A DNA stretch of 16,830 nt from Desulfobacca acetoxidans. GTDB lineage: Bacteria > Desulfobacterota > Desulfobaccia > Desulfobaccales > 0-14-0-80-60-11. Location of the stretch: positions 1 to 16,830 of the forward strand of contig DZCR01000062.1 of the NCBI GenBank assembly GCA_022736495.1, given 5' to 3'. The notes below the pieces were generated by a model. That model had not been told where the DNA came from. It saw only the letters and a list, made by a program, of their open reading frames with translations, and made no database searches. Both the position numbers and the translations under genes were made by a program. Shown here one piece after another: positions 1-9,077 of the stretch. Position 1 is the first letter of the stretch; each line of letters opens with the position of its first letter.

Positions 1-28
1 ATTTGCTGACATATTAATTAGTTATGGC

Positions 29-53
29 TACCCACACTAAATAGCGAAGAGGC
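29..53 (+). repeat. Left copy of a long-range inverted repeat
   Basis: This 25-base segment matches the reverse complement of 16776-16800 with two mismatches (at 38 and 51), and the match stops at both edges. Key shared words are TACCCACAC and AAATAGCGAAG. It lies in AT-rich non-coding DNA. It is probably one copy of a dispersed intergenic repeat; being the end of one large element is possible but unsupported, since no transposase or integrase is present. Confidence 0.7.
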
Positions 54-82
54 GTTTATTTTAGGGAGATGCAATAAAATTA

Positions 83-189
83 CTTATTACTCAGGCCATT
101 TAATGGTTCCCATGCCAAAAGGCCACACAATGCATCTTCATAGATTTTGGTGCTCATGATGGGAACAATTTTGTGGCCTGAGTAATAAG
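83..189. repeat. 107-base element with inverted ends (MITE-like or long RNA hairpin)
   Basis: Positions 83-98 (CTTATTACTCAGGCCA) are the perfect reverse complement of 174-189. Further inside, 106-113 (GTTCCCAT) pairs with 159-166, and CCAAAA at 115-120 with TTTTGG at 145-150, leaving a loop of about 24 bases. The word AGGCCA also occurs at 120-125, giving an alternative partner for TGGCCT at 174-179, so two mutually exclusive folds are possible. It holds no ORF and I see no clear target-site duplication. It ends 43 bases before the acetolactate synthase ATG, so it could be a small non-autonomous element or a 5'-leader regulatory hairpin. Confidence 0.65.
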
Positions 190-232
190 ACTATTGATAA
201 AGAATCAGTTGATTTAGTTTTTGCTGAGAACC

Positions 233-1900
233 ATGAACGTAGCGCAGCTTATGGCACGATGCCTGGAAAACGAGGGCGTGGAGTTCATTTTCGGCCTCCC
301 CGGCGAAGAGATCATCCACCTGGTGGATGCCCTGAATAATACGTCCATTCGGTTTATCCTGGTGCGTTCCGAACAGGCGGCAGCCTTCATGGCGGACATG
401 TACGGCAGGGTCACCGGCAAGGCCGGGGTCTGTCTCGCCACCTTGGGTCCCGGAGCCATTAACCTCCTGTTGGGGGTAGCCGACGCCCAGACGGACAGTG
501 CGCCCCTGGTGGCCATCAGCGCCCAGGTGGGGTTAGGCCGGATCTACAAAGAAACCCACCAGGTGGTTGACTTGGTGAGCATGTTCAAGCCGGTGACCAA
601 GTGGGCCGATACGCTCCTCACCCCGGAGGCGGCGCCCGAAATGATCCGCAACGCCTTTCATACCGCCCAGACGGAGCGGCCCGGTGCGGCCTATCTGGCC
701 CTCCCCCAGGATGTCGAAGCCATGCCCGTCCCCCAGGAGATTAGGCCCCTGGTCGTGCATCCGGTTCATGCCCAGGCCCCGGCCTTGGACCAGATCGCCC
801 AGGCGGCCAGGGTGCTGGAATCGGCCAAAGCGCCCATCATTCTGGCCGGACATGGAGCGGCGCGCCACCAGGCCCAGGAGGCTTTGATCCACTTTGCAGA
901 AAAGCTGAGGATACCGGTGGCCACGACCTTCCACGGCAAAGGCGTGTTTCCCGACGACCACCCCAACGCCCTCGGGACCATGGGTTTCATGGTGCATGAT
1001 TACGTCAATTTCGGATTTGACCAGGCGGATGTGATTGTCAGCGTCGGGTACGAACTGCAAGAATTCGCTCCCGCCTGGATGAATCCCCAGGGAGACAAGC
1101 AGATCATTCACCTGCATCGCTTTCCGGCCATGGTGGACGCCTATTACAACGTGACGGCGGAGGTGGTGGGAGACATTTCCGCCGCGCTTTCCGCCCTGGC
1201 TGCCCAGGTCTCCCCCAAGCCCGGCCTGGACGCCTTCGATCTGAAAATTCGCTGCCTGCTGCGCGAGGAACTGGAGCGCGGCCGGTACGATGCGTCCTAT
1301 CCGATAAAGCCCCAACGCCTGGTGGCAGAAACCCGCGCCGCCCTGGGCCGGGAGGATATCGTCCTCGTTGATACCGGGGCGGTTAAGATGTGGATGGCTC
1401 GCCTTTATCCCACGTATCAGCCCAACACCTGCCTGGTTTCAAACGGCTTGGCCACCATGGGGTTTGCCGTGCCAGGCGCCTTGGGGGTCAAGCTGGCCCG
1501 CCCCCGGCGCAAGGTCTTGGCGGTTACGGGCGATGGCGGTTTTATGATGAACTCCCAGGAAATCGAAACGGCGCTGCGGGAAAGGATTCCTTTCGTCATC
1601 CTGGTCTGGGTGGACGACAGCTACGGCCTGATCAAATGGAAGATGGGAATGAGGCTGAAGCGCTCCTCGCACGTGGACTTCGGCAACCCGGATTTTGTCA
1701 AGTATGCCGAGAGTTTCGGGGCCAAGGGCTACTTGATTCAAGCTGCCGGCGAATTGTTGCCGACCCTTAAAAAAGCGTTGACTGACGACACAGTATCCGT
1801 GATCGCCTGTCCGGTGGATTATTCTGAGAACAGCAAACTCACCGAAAAGCTGGAACATCTGATCCAGCCGGCTGAGATTGACTGCCGGGACCAAGAGTAA
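233..1900 (+). CDS. alsS: Acetolactate synthase, catabolic (AlsS/BudB-like) type
   Basis: A thiamine-diphosphate enzyme that condenses two pyruvates to 2-acetolactate and CO2 in the cytoplasm. Seen: N-terminal PYR domain with GLPGEE and the catalytic Glu in VRSEQAAAFMA (residue 47 from this start), HQVVDLVSMFKPVTKW, a middle domain with GYELQEFAPAW, and a TPP-binding motif starting GDGGFMMNSQE. The metal-ligand position reads VDD rather than the NN of anabolic enzymes, and the tail has VDFGNPDFVKYAESFGAKG. These features resemble the FAD-independent Bacillus/Klebsiella group. At 555 residues the length is normal. No regulatory small subunit is adjacent, which fits a catabolic-type enzyme. The start is uncertain: ATG 233 is used, an in-frame TTG lies at 221, and neither has a strong ribosome site. 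The fumarase gene follows closely. A branched-chain amino acid role is not excluded. Confidence 0.86.
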   Translation: MNVAQLMARCLENEGVEFIFGLPGEEIIHLVDALNNTSIRFILVRSEQAAAFMADMYGRVTGKAGVCLATLGPGAINLLLGVADAQTDSAPLVAISAQVGLGRIYKETHQVVDLVSMFKPVTKWADTLLTPEAAPEMIRNAFHTAQTERPGAAYLALPQDVEAMPVPQEIRPLVVHPVHAQAPALDQIAQAARVLESAKAPIILAGHGAARHQAQEALIHFAEKLRIPVATTFHGKGVFPDDHPNALGTMGFMVHDYVNFGFDQADVIVSVGYELQEFAPAWMNPQGDKQIIHLHRFPAMVDAYYNVTAEVVGDISAALSALAAQVSPKPGLDAFDLKIRCLLREELERGRYDASYPIKPQRLVAETRAALGREDIVLVDTGAVKMWMARLYPTYQPNTCLVSNGLATMGFAVPGALGVKLARPRRKVLAVTGDGGFMMNSQEIETALRERIPFVILVWVDDSYGLIKWKMGMRLKRSSHVDFGNPDFVKYAESFGAKGYLIQAAGELLPTLKKALTDDTVSVIACPVDYSENSKLTEKLEHLIQPAEIDCRDQE

Positions 1901-1924
1901 TTACTCATTATGACGGAGAGCCGC

Positions 1925-3331
1925 ATGGGTCCTAAACAGGTGGGCACGAGACCGGAAAGTGACAGTTTAGGGGAAATTGCCGTCCCGGCGAACCGCTATT
2001 GGGGCGCCCAAACCCAGCGGGCGATCACCTACTTTGCCATCGGCGATGACCTGATGCCCCAGGAGGTGATCAGGGCCTTAGCCGTGATCAAGAAGGCTGC
2101 GGCCCTGGCTAATGATGCGCTGGGCAAACTGCCGCATGATAAAACTGGATTCATTCTGCGGGCTGCCGAGGAAGTCATGGAGGGCAAGTTGGAGGGCAAT
2201 TTCCCGATCCCGGTCTGGATCTCCGGGAGCGGCACGCAGTGCAACATGAACGTCAATGAAGTGATCGCCAACCGGGCCATCGAGCTGGCCGGCGGCGTCT
2301 TGGGGAGTAAAGACCCTGTTCACCCCAATGATCACGTCAATATGTCACAATCCACCAACGACGTGTTTCCGGCGGCCATGTATGTTGCCGCAGCGACAGC
2401 GATTCAAGCCCAGCTTCTTCCCAAGGTTAAGAAGTTACGAGATGCCCTGGATGAAAAGGCCCAGAGTTGGGCGGAACTCGTCAAGATCGGGCGGACCCAC
2501 CTGATGGATGCGGTGCCCCTGACTCTGGGCCAGGAGTTTTCCGGATATGTGGGGCTGCTGGACGACAACCTGGAGCGCATCTGGGGGGTCCTGCCCGGGC
2601 TATACCGCTTGCCCCTGGGCGGGACTGCGGTGGGTACGGGCCTCCACGCCCCCAAGGGCTTCGGGGATTTGACCATAAAGCACGTTGCCGACCTTACCGG
2701 TCTGCCCTTTGTGCCCGCGCCCAACAAATTTGCCGGACTGCAAGCCCACGATGCCCTTGTCATGGCCAGCTCCGGGCTGAAGACCCTGGCAGTGTCCCTG
2801 TACAAGATTGCCAATGACATCCGGCTGCTGGCGAGCGGCCCCCGGGCCGGACTGAGCGAGCTGCATCTACCGGCCAATGAACCGGGGTCCTCGATTATGC
2901 CCGGGAAAATCAACCCCACCCAGTGTGAAGCCCTGGCCATGGTAGCCGTGCAGGTCATGGGTTATGATGCGGCGGTGACCTTCGGCGGGGCCGGTGGCTA
3001 CCTGGAGCTGAACGTCTATAAACCGCTGCTGATTTTTAACGTGATCCAGTCCATCAAGATTCTGGCCGACAGTTGTAATAACTTCACCGATTTTCTGGTG
3101 GCGGGCCTTAAACCCAATTACGAGCAGATCGACGCCTACCTGCACCGCTCCCTGATGCTGGTTACGGCCCTTTCTCCGGCCATCGGCTATGACAAGGCGG
3201 CGCAGATTGCCCATCTGGCCCAAGACGAGGGGTTGACGCTCAAGGAAGCGGCCTTGAAGCTCGGCTTCATCTCTGCGGAGGATTTCGATCGCCTGGTCGA
3301 TCCCTACAAGATGGCCTATCCCGATGGCTGA
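1925..3331 (+). CDS. fumC: Fumarate hydratase, class II
   Basis: Reversible hydration of fumarate to L-malate in the cytoplasm, by the oxygen-stable, iron-independent class. Family signatures are all present: [14 protein letters not shown] (substrate site), [29 protein letters not shown] (catalytic His region) and the superfamily signature [15 protein letters not shown]. The length, 468 residues, is normal. I chose ATG 1925 because GGAG at 1915-1918 sits six bases upstream; an in-frame ATG at 1910 would add five residues and has no clear ribosome site. It follows the synthase by 24 bases (9 if ATG 1910 is used), so the two are probably co-transcribed. It converges with malic enzyme, which consumes its product malate. 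Aspartase and argininosuccinate lyase are relatives, but the FumC-like SGSGTQ and [11 protein letters not shown] segments favour fumarase. Confidence 0.95.
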   Translation: MGPKQVGTRPESDSLGEIAVPANRYWGAQTQRAITYFAIGDDLMPQEVIRALAVIKKAAALANDALGKLPHDKTGFILRAAEEVMEGKLEGNFPIPVWISGSGTQCNMNVNEVIANRAIELAGGVLGSKDPVHPNDHVNMSQSTNDVFPAAMYVAAATAIQAQLLPKVKKLRDALDEKAQSWAELVKIGRTHLMDAVPLTLGQEFSGYVGLLDDNLERIWGVLPGLYRLPLGGTAVGTGLHAPKGFGDLTIKHVADLTGLPFVPAPNKFAGLQAHDALVMASSGLKTLAVSLYKIANDIRLLASGPRAGLSELHLPANEPGSSIMPGKINPTQCEALAMVAVQVMGYDAAVTFGGAGGYLELNVYKPLLIFNVIQSIKILADSCNNFTDFLVAGLKPNYEQIDAYLHRSLMLVTALSPAIGYDKAAQIAHLAQDEGLTLKEAALKLGFISAEDFDRLVDPYKMAYPDG

Positions 3332-3395
3332 TCAGCCGGGCAGGCCCCAGGTCGTGGTGATCGGAACGGGCATCCTGGGCCGGAACAGAGGTAAC

Positions 3396-5219
<1,824 letters not shown>

Positions 5220-5231
5220 TCAACCCCATGA

Positions 5232-5260
5232 ATATTATCTGTTGTGGTCAGTTGGGTCAA
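5232..5260 (-). promoter_or_regulatory. Sigma-70-like promoter for malic enzyme
   Basis: Read on the minus strand, TTGACC (5255-5260) and TAATAT (5232-5237) are separated by 17 bases. This would start a message about 40 bases before the malic enzyme ATG. An overlapping GATAAT gives an alternative -10 with a 15-base spacer. Confidence 0.55.
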
Positions 5261-5299
5261 GCAGATACGCCTGGGCTCGATTAGGTCCCACCGCCGCAC

Positions 5300-5334
5300 G
5301 GGCACGCTCAAACGGCCGTTGTGGCAATGTGCCC
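5300..5334. repeat. Nested palindromes between divergent promoters
   Basis: GGGCAC (5300-5305) pairs with GTGCCC (5329-5334), and between them lies the perfect 10-base palindrome AACGGCCGTT (5311-5320). The position, between the malic enzyme and B12-operon promoters, would suit an operator, but no regulator is known and chance cannot be excluded in GC-rich DNA. The rest of 5184-5379 shows nothing else. Confidence 0.3.
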
Positions 5335-5379
5335 AAAGGAGCTGAGAGCGAAGCAGAGGGCCAACTTCACTTTTTTCCC

Positions 5380-5407
5380 TTGACAGGGAGGAACTTTCTT
5401 TTAAGAT
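5380..5407 (+). promoter_or_regulatory. Sigma-70-like promoter of the B12 uptake operon
   Basis: A perfect TTGACA (5380-5385) is followed after 16 bases by TAAGAT (5402-5407); shifting by one gives AAGATA with a 17-base spacer. Transcription would start around 5414, just before the riboswitch P1 helix at 5420. Confidence 0.65.
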
Positions 5408-5419
5408 AGACTTCTAATA

Positions 5420-5586
5420 GCCTACAGGCGCCCTTCGGGGATTAAAAGGGAAGCCGGTGCAAAACCGGCGCGGTCCCGCCGCTGTAACCGGGGACGAAAG
5501 CTGCACAGAGCCACTATCCTTTCTTAAAAGGATGGGAAGGCGCAGGTAGTAGAAGGATCCGGGAGTCAGAAGACCTGCCTGTAAGC
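5420..5586 (+). promoter_or_regulatory. Cobalamin (adenosylcobalamin) riboswitch aptamer
   Basis: The conserved cobalamin aptamer core is readable. GCCGGTGCAAAACCGGC (5453-5469) is followed by GGTCCCGCCGCTGTAA (5472-5487), GCCACT (5510-5515), GGGAAGG (5534-5540), and GGGAGTCAGAAGACCTGCC from 5561. A P1 helix closes the domain: TACAGGC (5423-5429) pairs with GCCTGTA (5577-5583), extended by GC (5420-5421) with GC (5585-5586). The family binds cobalamin and usually represses the downstream genes when B12 is plentiful. The genes that follow are B12 uptake genes, and the terminator downstream suggests control at transcription elongation. Confidence 0.95.
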
Positions 5587-5682
5587 TTGCCGGTTTTCCC
5601 AACGAGGCCTTGGGGAAGTCGTGGTGTGCGGCGAGATGGCAAATCTCCGCAGCCAAACCAGGGATCAAGCAAACTGGGTGCA

Positions 5683-5716
5683 ATCCTTGGGTCCACACGG
5701 GCTCAAGGATTTTTTT
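5683..5716 (+). terminator. Intrinsic terminator, probable riboswitch expression platform
   Basis: A 12-base-pair stem (5683-5694 with 5699-5710, including two G-U pairs) closes on an ACAC tetraloop. It is followed at once by a run of T to 5716. It lies 97 bases after the aptamer and 62 bases before the first gene of the operon, so forming it when B12 is bound would stop transcription. AAGGAT at 5553-5558, inside the aptamer, is complementary to the ATCCTT of the left arm and is one candidate antiterminator contact; I cannot confirm it by eye. Confidence 0.85.
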
Positions 5717-5778
5717 GTCCGCGTGGATCATGCCTCAGGGGGCCTGGCGCTCCCTTACCTTTTTTCTTGGAGGGCGTG

Positions 5779-6093
5779 ATGACACAAGGAGTCATTGTTT
5801 ATTTACTGGGGGAGGAGGAACCGCCGGAAGGCCTGAAAACCGCAACCCACTATCAGGGACTGATCCGGCCTGATGGTCCCTTGGAAGTCGTGGTTTCCCG
5901 GCAGGGCGGCCTGAATTTGGCTGAGGCCTGGCATTTTCTGTTGGGCCTGGGATGCGAACCGATCCATCTTTTAGTAACCATGGGGGAGCACGACCGCCTT
6001 CGTCCCCTCTATCCCCTGGTGCGCCTGACGGGCGTAGCTCGGGGACCGGAGGACCCCTCCAAGGCCTCTGCGCAGAGGAGGGTGCTCCATTGA
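5779..6093 (+). CDS. Unrecognised 104-residue protein, first gene of the B12 regulon
   Basis: I do not recognise a family. The protein is soluble-looking, with no signal peptide or membrane segment, and begins MTQGVIVYLLGEEEPPEGL. A predicted beta-strand start, a helix-prone middle (LNLAEAWHFLLGLGCEP) and another hydrophobic strand (IHLLVTM) suggest a small alpha/beta fold; one Cys and several His are present. The start at ATG 5779 is set by GGAGGG at 5769-5774. The frame is open back to 5587, but that would run through the riboswitch terminator and is rejected. The stop TGA overlaps the TTG start of the receptor gene (TTGA), implying translational coupling. Being first behind a cobalamin riboswitch suggests a role in B12 or corrinoid handling, which is inference only. 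Confidence 0.75.
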   Translation: MTQGVIVYLLGEEEPPEGLKTATHYQGLIRPDGPLEVVVSRQGGLNLAEAWHFLLGLGCEPIHLLVTMGEHDRLRPLYPLVRLTGVARGPEDPSKASAQRRVLH

Positions 6094-8144
6094 AAAAGCA
6101 GGCGCTCTATGGTTGCTGTGGCTCGGTGCTCTGGATTTTCCTCACCTTTGTTCCCCTTTGGGGACAGGAAACTGACCAGCAGGGGGTGCAGGTGTTAAGT
6201 GAAATAGTGGTGACTGCCACCGGGACCGAAGTTCCGCTGAAAGAAACCAGCGTCTCCACCACCACCATAACCAAAAAACAGATGGAGGCCCGGCAAGATG
6301 CCCGGGTGGAGGAATTTCTTCGGGATGTCCCCGGGGCCATCATCTCGCAAGCCGGCAGCCGCGGTGGCCAGACCGCCCTCTTCATGAGAGGGGGCAACAG
6401 CAATATGAACCTGGTCATGATGAATGGCTTCCGGCTCAATGATATCGGCGGGGCCTTTGATTTCAATAACTTGACGGTGGACAACGTGAATCGCATCGAA
6501 GTGGTGCGGGGGCCCATGAGTTCTTTATATGGCAACGATGCCATGACCGGGGTGGTCAATCTGTTCACCCGTCAGGGCCAGGGGTCGCCAAAACTTACCC
6601 TGACCAGCCTGTGGGGCGGCCATGCTGAGGGTCACAGCAGCAACAACCTCATCGGTGAGCAGCGGGTCAATCTGGAAGGCGCCTGGAAAAAATTTTCCTA
6701 TTCCATGGCCTACGGCCGTTATGATGATACCGGGATCTTGCCCATCAACAATCGCTACGCCAGCAATGTGGTGAACGCCCGCTTCGACCTGGAACCCTCG
6801 GATAAGCTGAAGCTCACCTTGACGAACTACTATGTCAATACTTATTTTGGGTTTCCCACCAGCTACGGCGACCGGTTTGATGCCAAATGTTTCGGCGGCA
6901 ACGGCTTGGACCCCGACCAGAACCAAAAAACCTCCACGGTGTTAATAGGTTTGGGGGGGAACTATCAGCCCTTTTCCTGGTGGCAAAATGAGCTGCTGCT
7001 GGGATTCCTGAACCTGGATTCCCGGTATAACAATCCGGCCAACCCCTTCTTCGTAAACTTTCAAACCACCAATTATTACAGCCGGGACCTGGAAAAACAA
7101 TGGACCTTAAATTATCGCTCCAATTTTACCTTCGGGTCCAAAGAGAACCTGGCCTCCACCACGACGGTGGGGGTGGAGATGCGGCATGCCCAGTATAAAG
7201 GCTGGAGCAACGGTTGGGACTGGACTACCTCTCATTACAGCGATAGCATGAATAAAGCCCGCCGGGGCAGTTATACCTGGTACCTCCAGCAGCAGACGGG
7301 TGTCTGGGACCGGCTCTTTCTGACCGTGGGCGGCAGCGTTGAGGACAACCGGGCCTTTCAGAAACTGGAATTCTGTCCCCGGGCCTCCGCCGCCCTGCGT
7401 ATCCCGGAAACGGACACCACCTTGCGGGCTGCGGGCGGCAAAGCGGTGAAGGCGCCGTCCTTTTTGGAGACCAATTCGCTCAACCCATTTTTTCTCGGCA
7501 ATGCAGCCCTGTTGCCGGAGAAGAATATCAGTTGGGAAGTGGGCTTTGACCAATGGCTCTGGAAGGACCGGGTGCAAGGCGGGCTGACGTATTTTGAAAA
7601 CCATTTTACCGACATGATCCAATATGTCCAGACCGGCTGGACCACCGGCAGTTTTTTCAATATTGCCGCGGCCCGCACTAAGGGCTTTGAACTCTATCTA
7701 CAGGCCAAACCTTTTAAAGGGTTTACGGCCCGCACCGCCTATACCTATCTGACCGAACTCAAGGTGCTTGATGATGGCGGCCTGGTGAATATCAATATCG
7801 TCACCGGTCAGAACCTCTTGCGCCGTCCCCGGCAGTCCTGGAATTTTGATTTAAATTATGTCTATGGTCCCGTGGAAGTGAATTTCCATGGCTTGTATAT
7901 CGGCGCCCGGGCCGACCGGCGGCCGGACAACACGCCCCCCTACTGGGCCGCTCGGGTGGTCAACGGCGGGTTTTTCACCGCGGACCTGGCCGCCTACTAC
8001 ACGGTGAAGCAAAACTGGGGCCACATCAGGCGCGTGCAACTCATGGCCCGGGCCATGAATCTCTTCGATAAAAACTATGAAGAGGTGTTTGGGTCTTCCT
8101 CCCCCCGGTTTCAGATTATCGGGGGCCTCAGACTGGAGATATAA
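6090..8144 (+). CDS. btuB: TonB-dependent outer-membrane receptor, BtuB-like (cobalamin)
   Basis: An outer-membrane channel that takes up cobalamin using energy relayed by TonB. Seen: a signal peptide (KK, then a hydrophobic run to about residue 25, LWG/QE), a TonB box (SEIVVTATG, 37-45), then a plug domain with FLRDVPGAIISQ, LFMRGGNSN, NRIEVVRGPMSSLYGNDAMTGVVNL. The remainder is beta-barrel with aromatic-rich strands, ending GLRLEI. The TTG start at 6090 is chosen because AGGAGG (6076-6081) lies eight bases upstream and the signal peptide begins there. An in-frame ATG at 5952 would add 46 non-signal residues overlapping the previous gene. The 684 residues exceed E. coli BtuB (614) but are normal for the family. 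Cobalamin specificity is inferred from the riboswitch and the btuFCD-like neighbours. Confidence 0.9.
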   Translation: MKKQALYGCCGSVLWIFLTFVPLWGQETDQQGVQVLSEIVVTATGTEVPLKETSVSTTTITKKQMEARQDARVEEFLRDVPGAIISQAGSRGGQTALFMRGGNSNMNLVMMNGFRLNDIGGAFDFNNLTVDNVNRIEVVRGPMSSLYGNDAMTGVVNLFTRQGQGSPKLTLTSLWGGHAEGHSSNNLIGEQRVNLEGAWKKFSYSMAYGRYDDTGILPINNRYASNVVNARFDLEPSDKLKLTLTNYYVNTYFGFPTSYGDRFDAKCFGGNGLDPDQNQKTSTVLIGLGGNYQPFSWWQNELLLGFLNLDSRYNNPANPFFVNFQTTNYYSRDLEKQWTLNYRSNFTFGSKENLASTTTVGVEMRHAQYKGWSNGWDWTTSHYSDSMNKARRGSYTWYLQQQTGVWDRLFLTVGGSVEDNRAFQKLEFCPRASAALRIPETDTTLRAAGGKAVKAPSFLETNSLNPFFLGNAALLPEKNISWEVGFDQWLWKDRVQGGLTYFENHFTDMIQYVQTGWTTGSFFNIAAARTKGFELYLQAKPFKGFTARTAYTYLTELKVLDDGGLVNINIVTGQNLLRRPRQSWNFDLNYVYGPVEVNFHGLYIGARADRRPDNTPPYWAARVVNGGFFTADLAAYYTVKQNWGHIRRVQLMARAMNLFDKNYEEVFGSSSPRFQIIGGLRLEI

Positions 8145-8162
8145 GGCGGCGCGGTTCGCAAG

Positions 8163-9077
8163 ATGCAACTCTGCAAAGGTTTGGGGAAAGTTATCGTAGG
8201 GGGCGGTCTTGGGCTGCTGGCGGCATTTTTGCCCTGGCACGCCTTAGCTGAGGTCCATGTCGATCAATTGGGCCGGCAGGTAAATCTCCCGGCTGCTCCC
8301 CAGCGGCTGGTGACCATGGCTGCCAGTCTCACCGAGATGGTCTTCGCCCTGGGAGCCGGCTCCCGGGTGCGCGGGGTCGAGCAGTTTAGCGACTATCCCC
8401 CCGCCGCCCGGGAGTTGCCCAAAGTGGGTTCGTATATCTCCCCTGACCTGGAGAGGATCGTGGCCTTGCGGCCCGATCTCTGTCTGGCCATCAAGGACGG
8501 CAATCCTCGCCATGTGGTGGACCGCTTGCAAGGTTTAGGGATTCCGGTCTATGTGGTTGACCCCCATAACGTGCCGGGGGTGATTGCCACTATCGAGGAA
8601 ATCGGCAAGCTCTTAGGGGCTGAGGCCAAAGCCAGGGAATTGGCCACGGACCTGAGCCGCCGCTATCAACGCATCAAAGATCTGGGGGCTCACGTTGTCC
8701 ACCGGCCGCGGGTCTTTTTTCAGATCGGCATTTCCCCCATCGTCTCCGCCGGGTCACACACCTTTCTGGATGAATTGATCACCACCGCCGGAGGTCTGAA
8801 CCTGGCCGCGGGCAAAGTTTCCTATCCCCGTTTTTCGCAAGAACAAATTTTGGCCCTGAAACCCGAGGTCATCATCATCACCTCCATGGACCGGGGAGGC
8901 GCCTTTGAGCAGGTCAAGGCCGGCTGGGAGCGCTGGGAGACTCTGCCCGCGGTCCGCAACCACCGCATCTTTCTCATTGATTCCGACCTGGTGGATCGCC
9001 CCTCTCCCCGGCTCCTTAACGGACTGGAAATGCTCTTTGGCCTGATCCATCCTGAATTGAAAGTGACTTTGCCATGA
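8163..9077 (+). CDS. btuF: Periplasmic cobalamin-binding protein, BtuF-like
   Basis: The substrate-binding protein of a class II ABC importer. A signal peptide ends at ALA/E (about residue 29). The rest is a helical-backbone binding protein: PQRLVTMAASLTEMVFALGA, the SDYPPAAR segment shared with E. coli BtuF, DLERIVALRPDLCLAI, a linker helix, VFFQIGISPIVSAGSHTFLDEL, and RFSQEQILALKPEVIIIT. Length is 304 residues, against about 266 in E. coli. It begins 18 bases after the receptor stop; the ribosome site is weak (AGGCGG far upstream), so coupling is possible. Its TGA overlaps the permease ATG. Iron-siderophore binding proteins share the fold; the riboswitch favours B12. Confidence 0.88.
   Translation: MQLCKGLGKVIVGGGLGLLAAFLPWHALAEVHVDQLGRQVNLPAAPQRLVTMAASLTEMVFALGAGSRVRGVEQFSDYPPAARELPKVGSYISPDLERIVALRPDLCLAIKDGNPRHVVDRLQGLGIPVYVVDPHNVPGVIATIEEIGKLLGAEAKARELATDLSRRYQRIKDLGAHVVHRPRVFFQIGISPIVSAGSHTFLDELITTAGGLNLAAGKVSYPRFSQEQILALKPEVIIITSMDRGGAFEQVKAGWERWETLPAVRNHRIFLIDSDLVDRPSPRLLNGLEMLFGLIHPELKVTLP

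Noticed and set aside
3343..3381. Hairpin GGCCCCAGG / CCTGGGCC between the convergent fumarase and malic enzyme genes
   Set aside because: Long loop, a bulge and no T run on either strand, so not a supportable intrinsic terminator.
5735..5766. Second possible terminator (AGGGG / CTCCCT then a T run) just before the small gene
   Set aside because: The stem is about five pairs and is separated from the T run by several bases; the upstream terminator at 5683 is far stronger.
5587..5778. Upstream extension of the small B12-operon ORF to a TTG at 5587
   Set aside because: It would translate the riboswitch terminator and leader; a strong GGAGGG supports the start at 5779.
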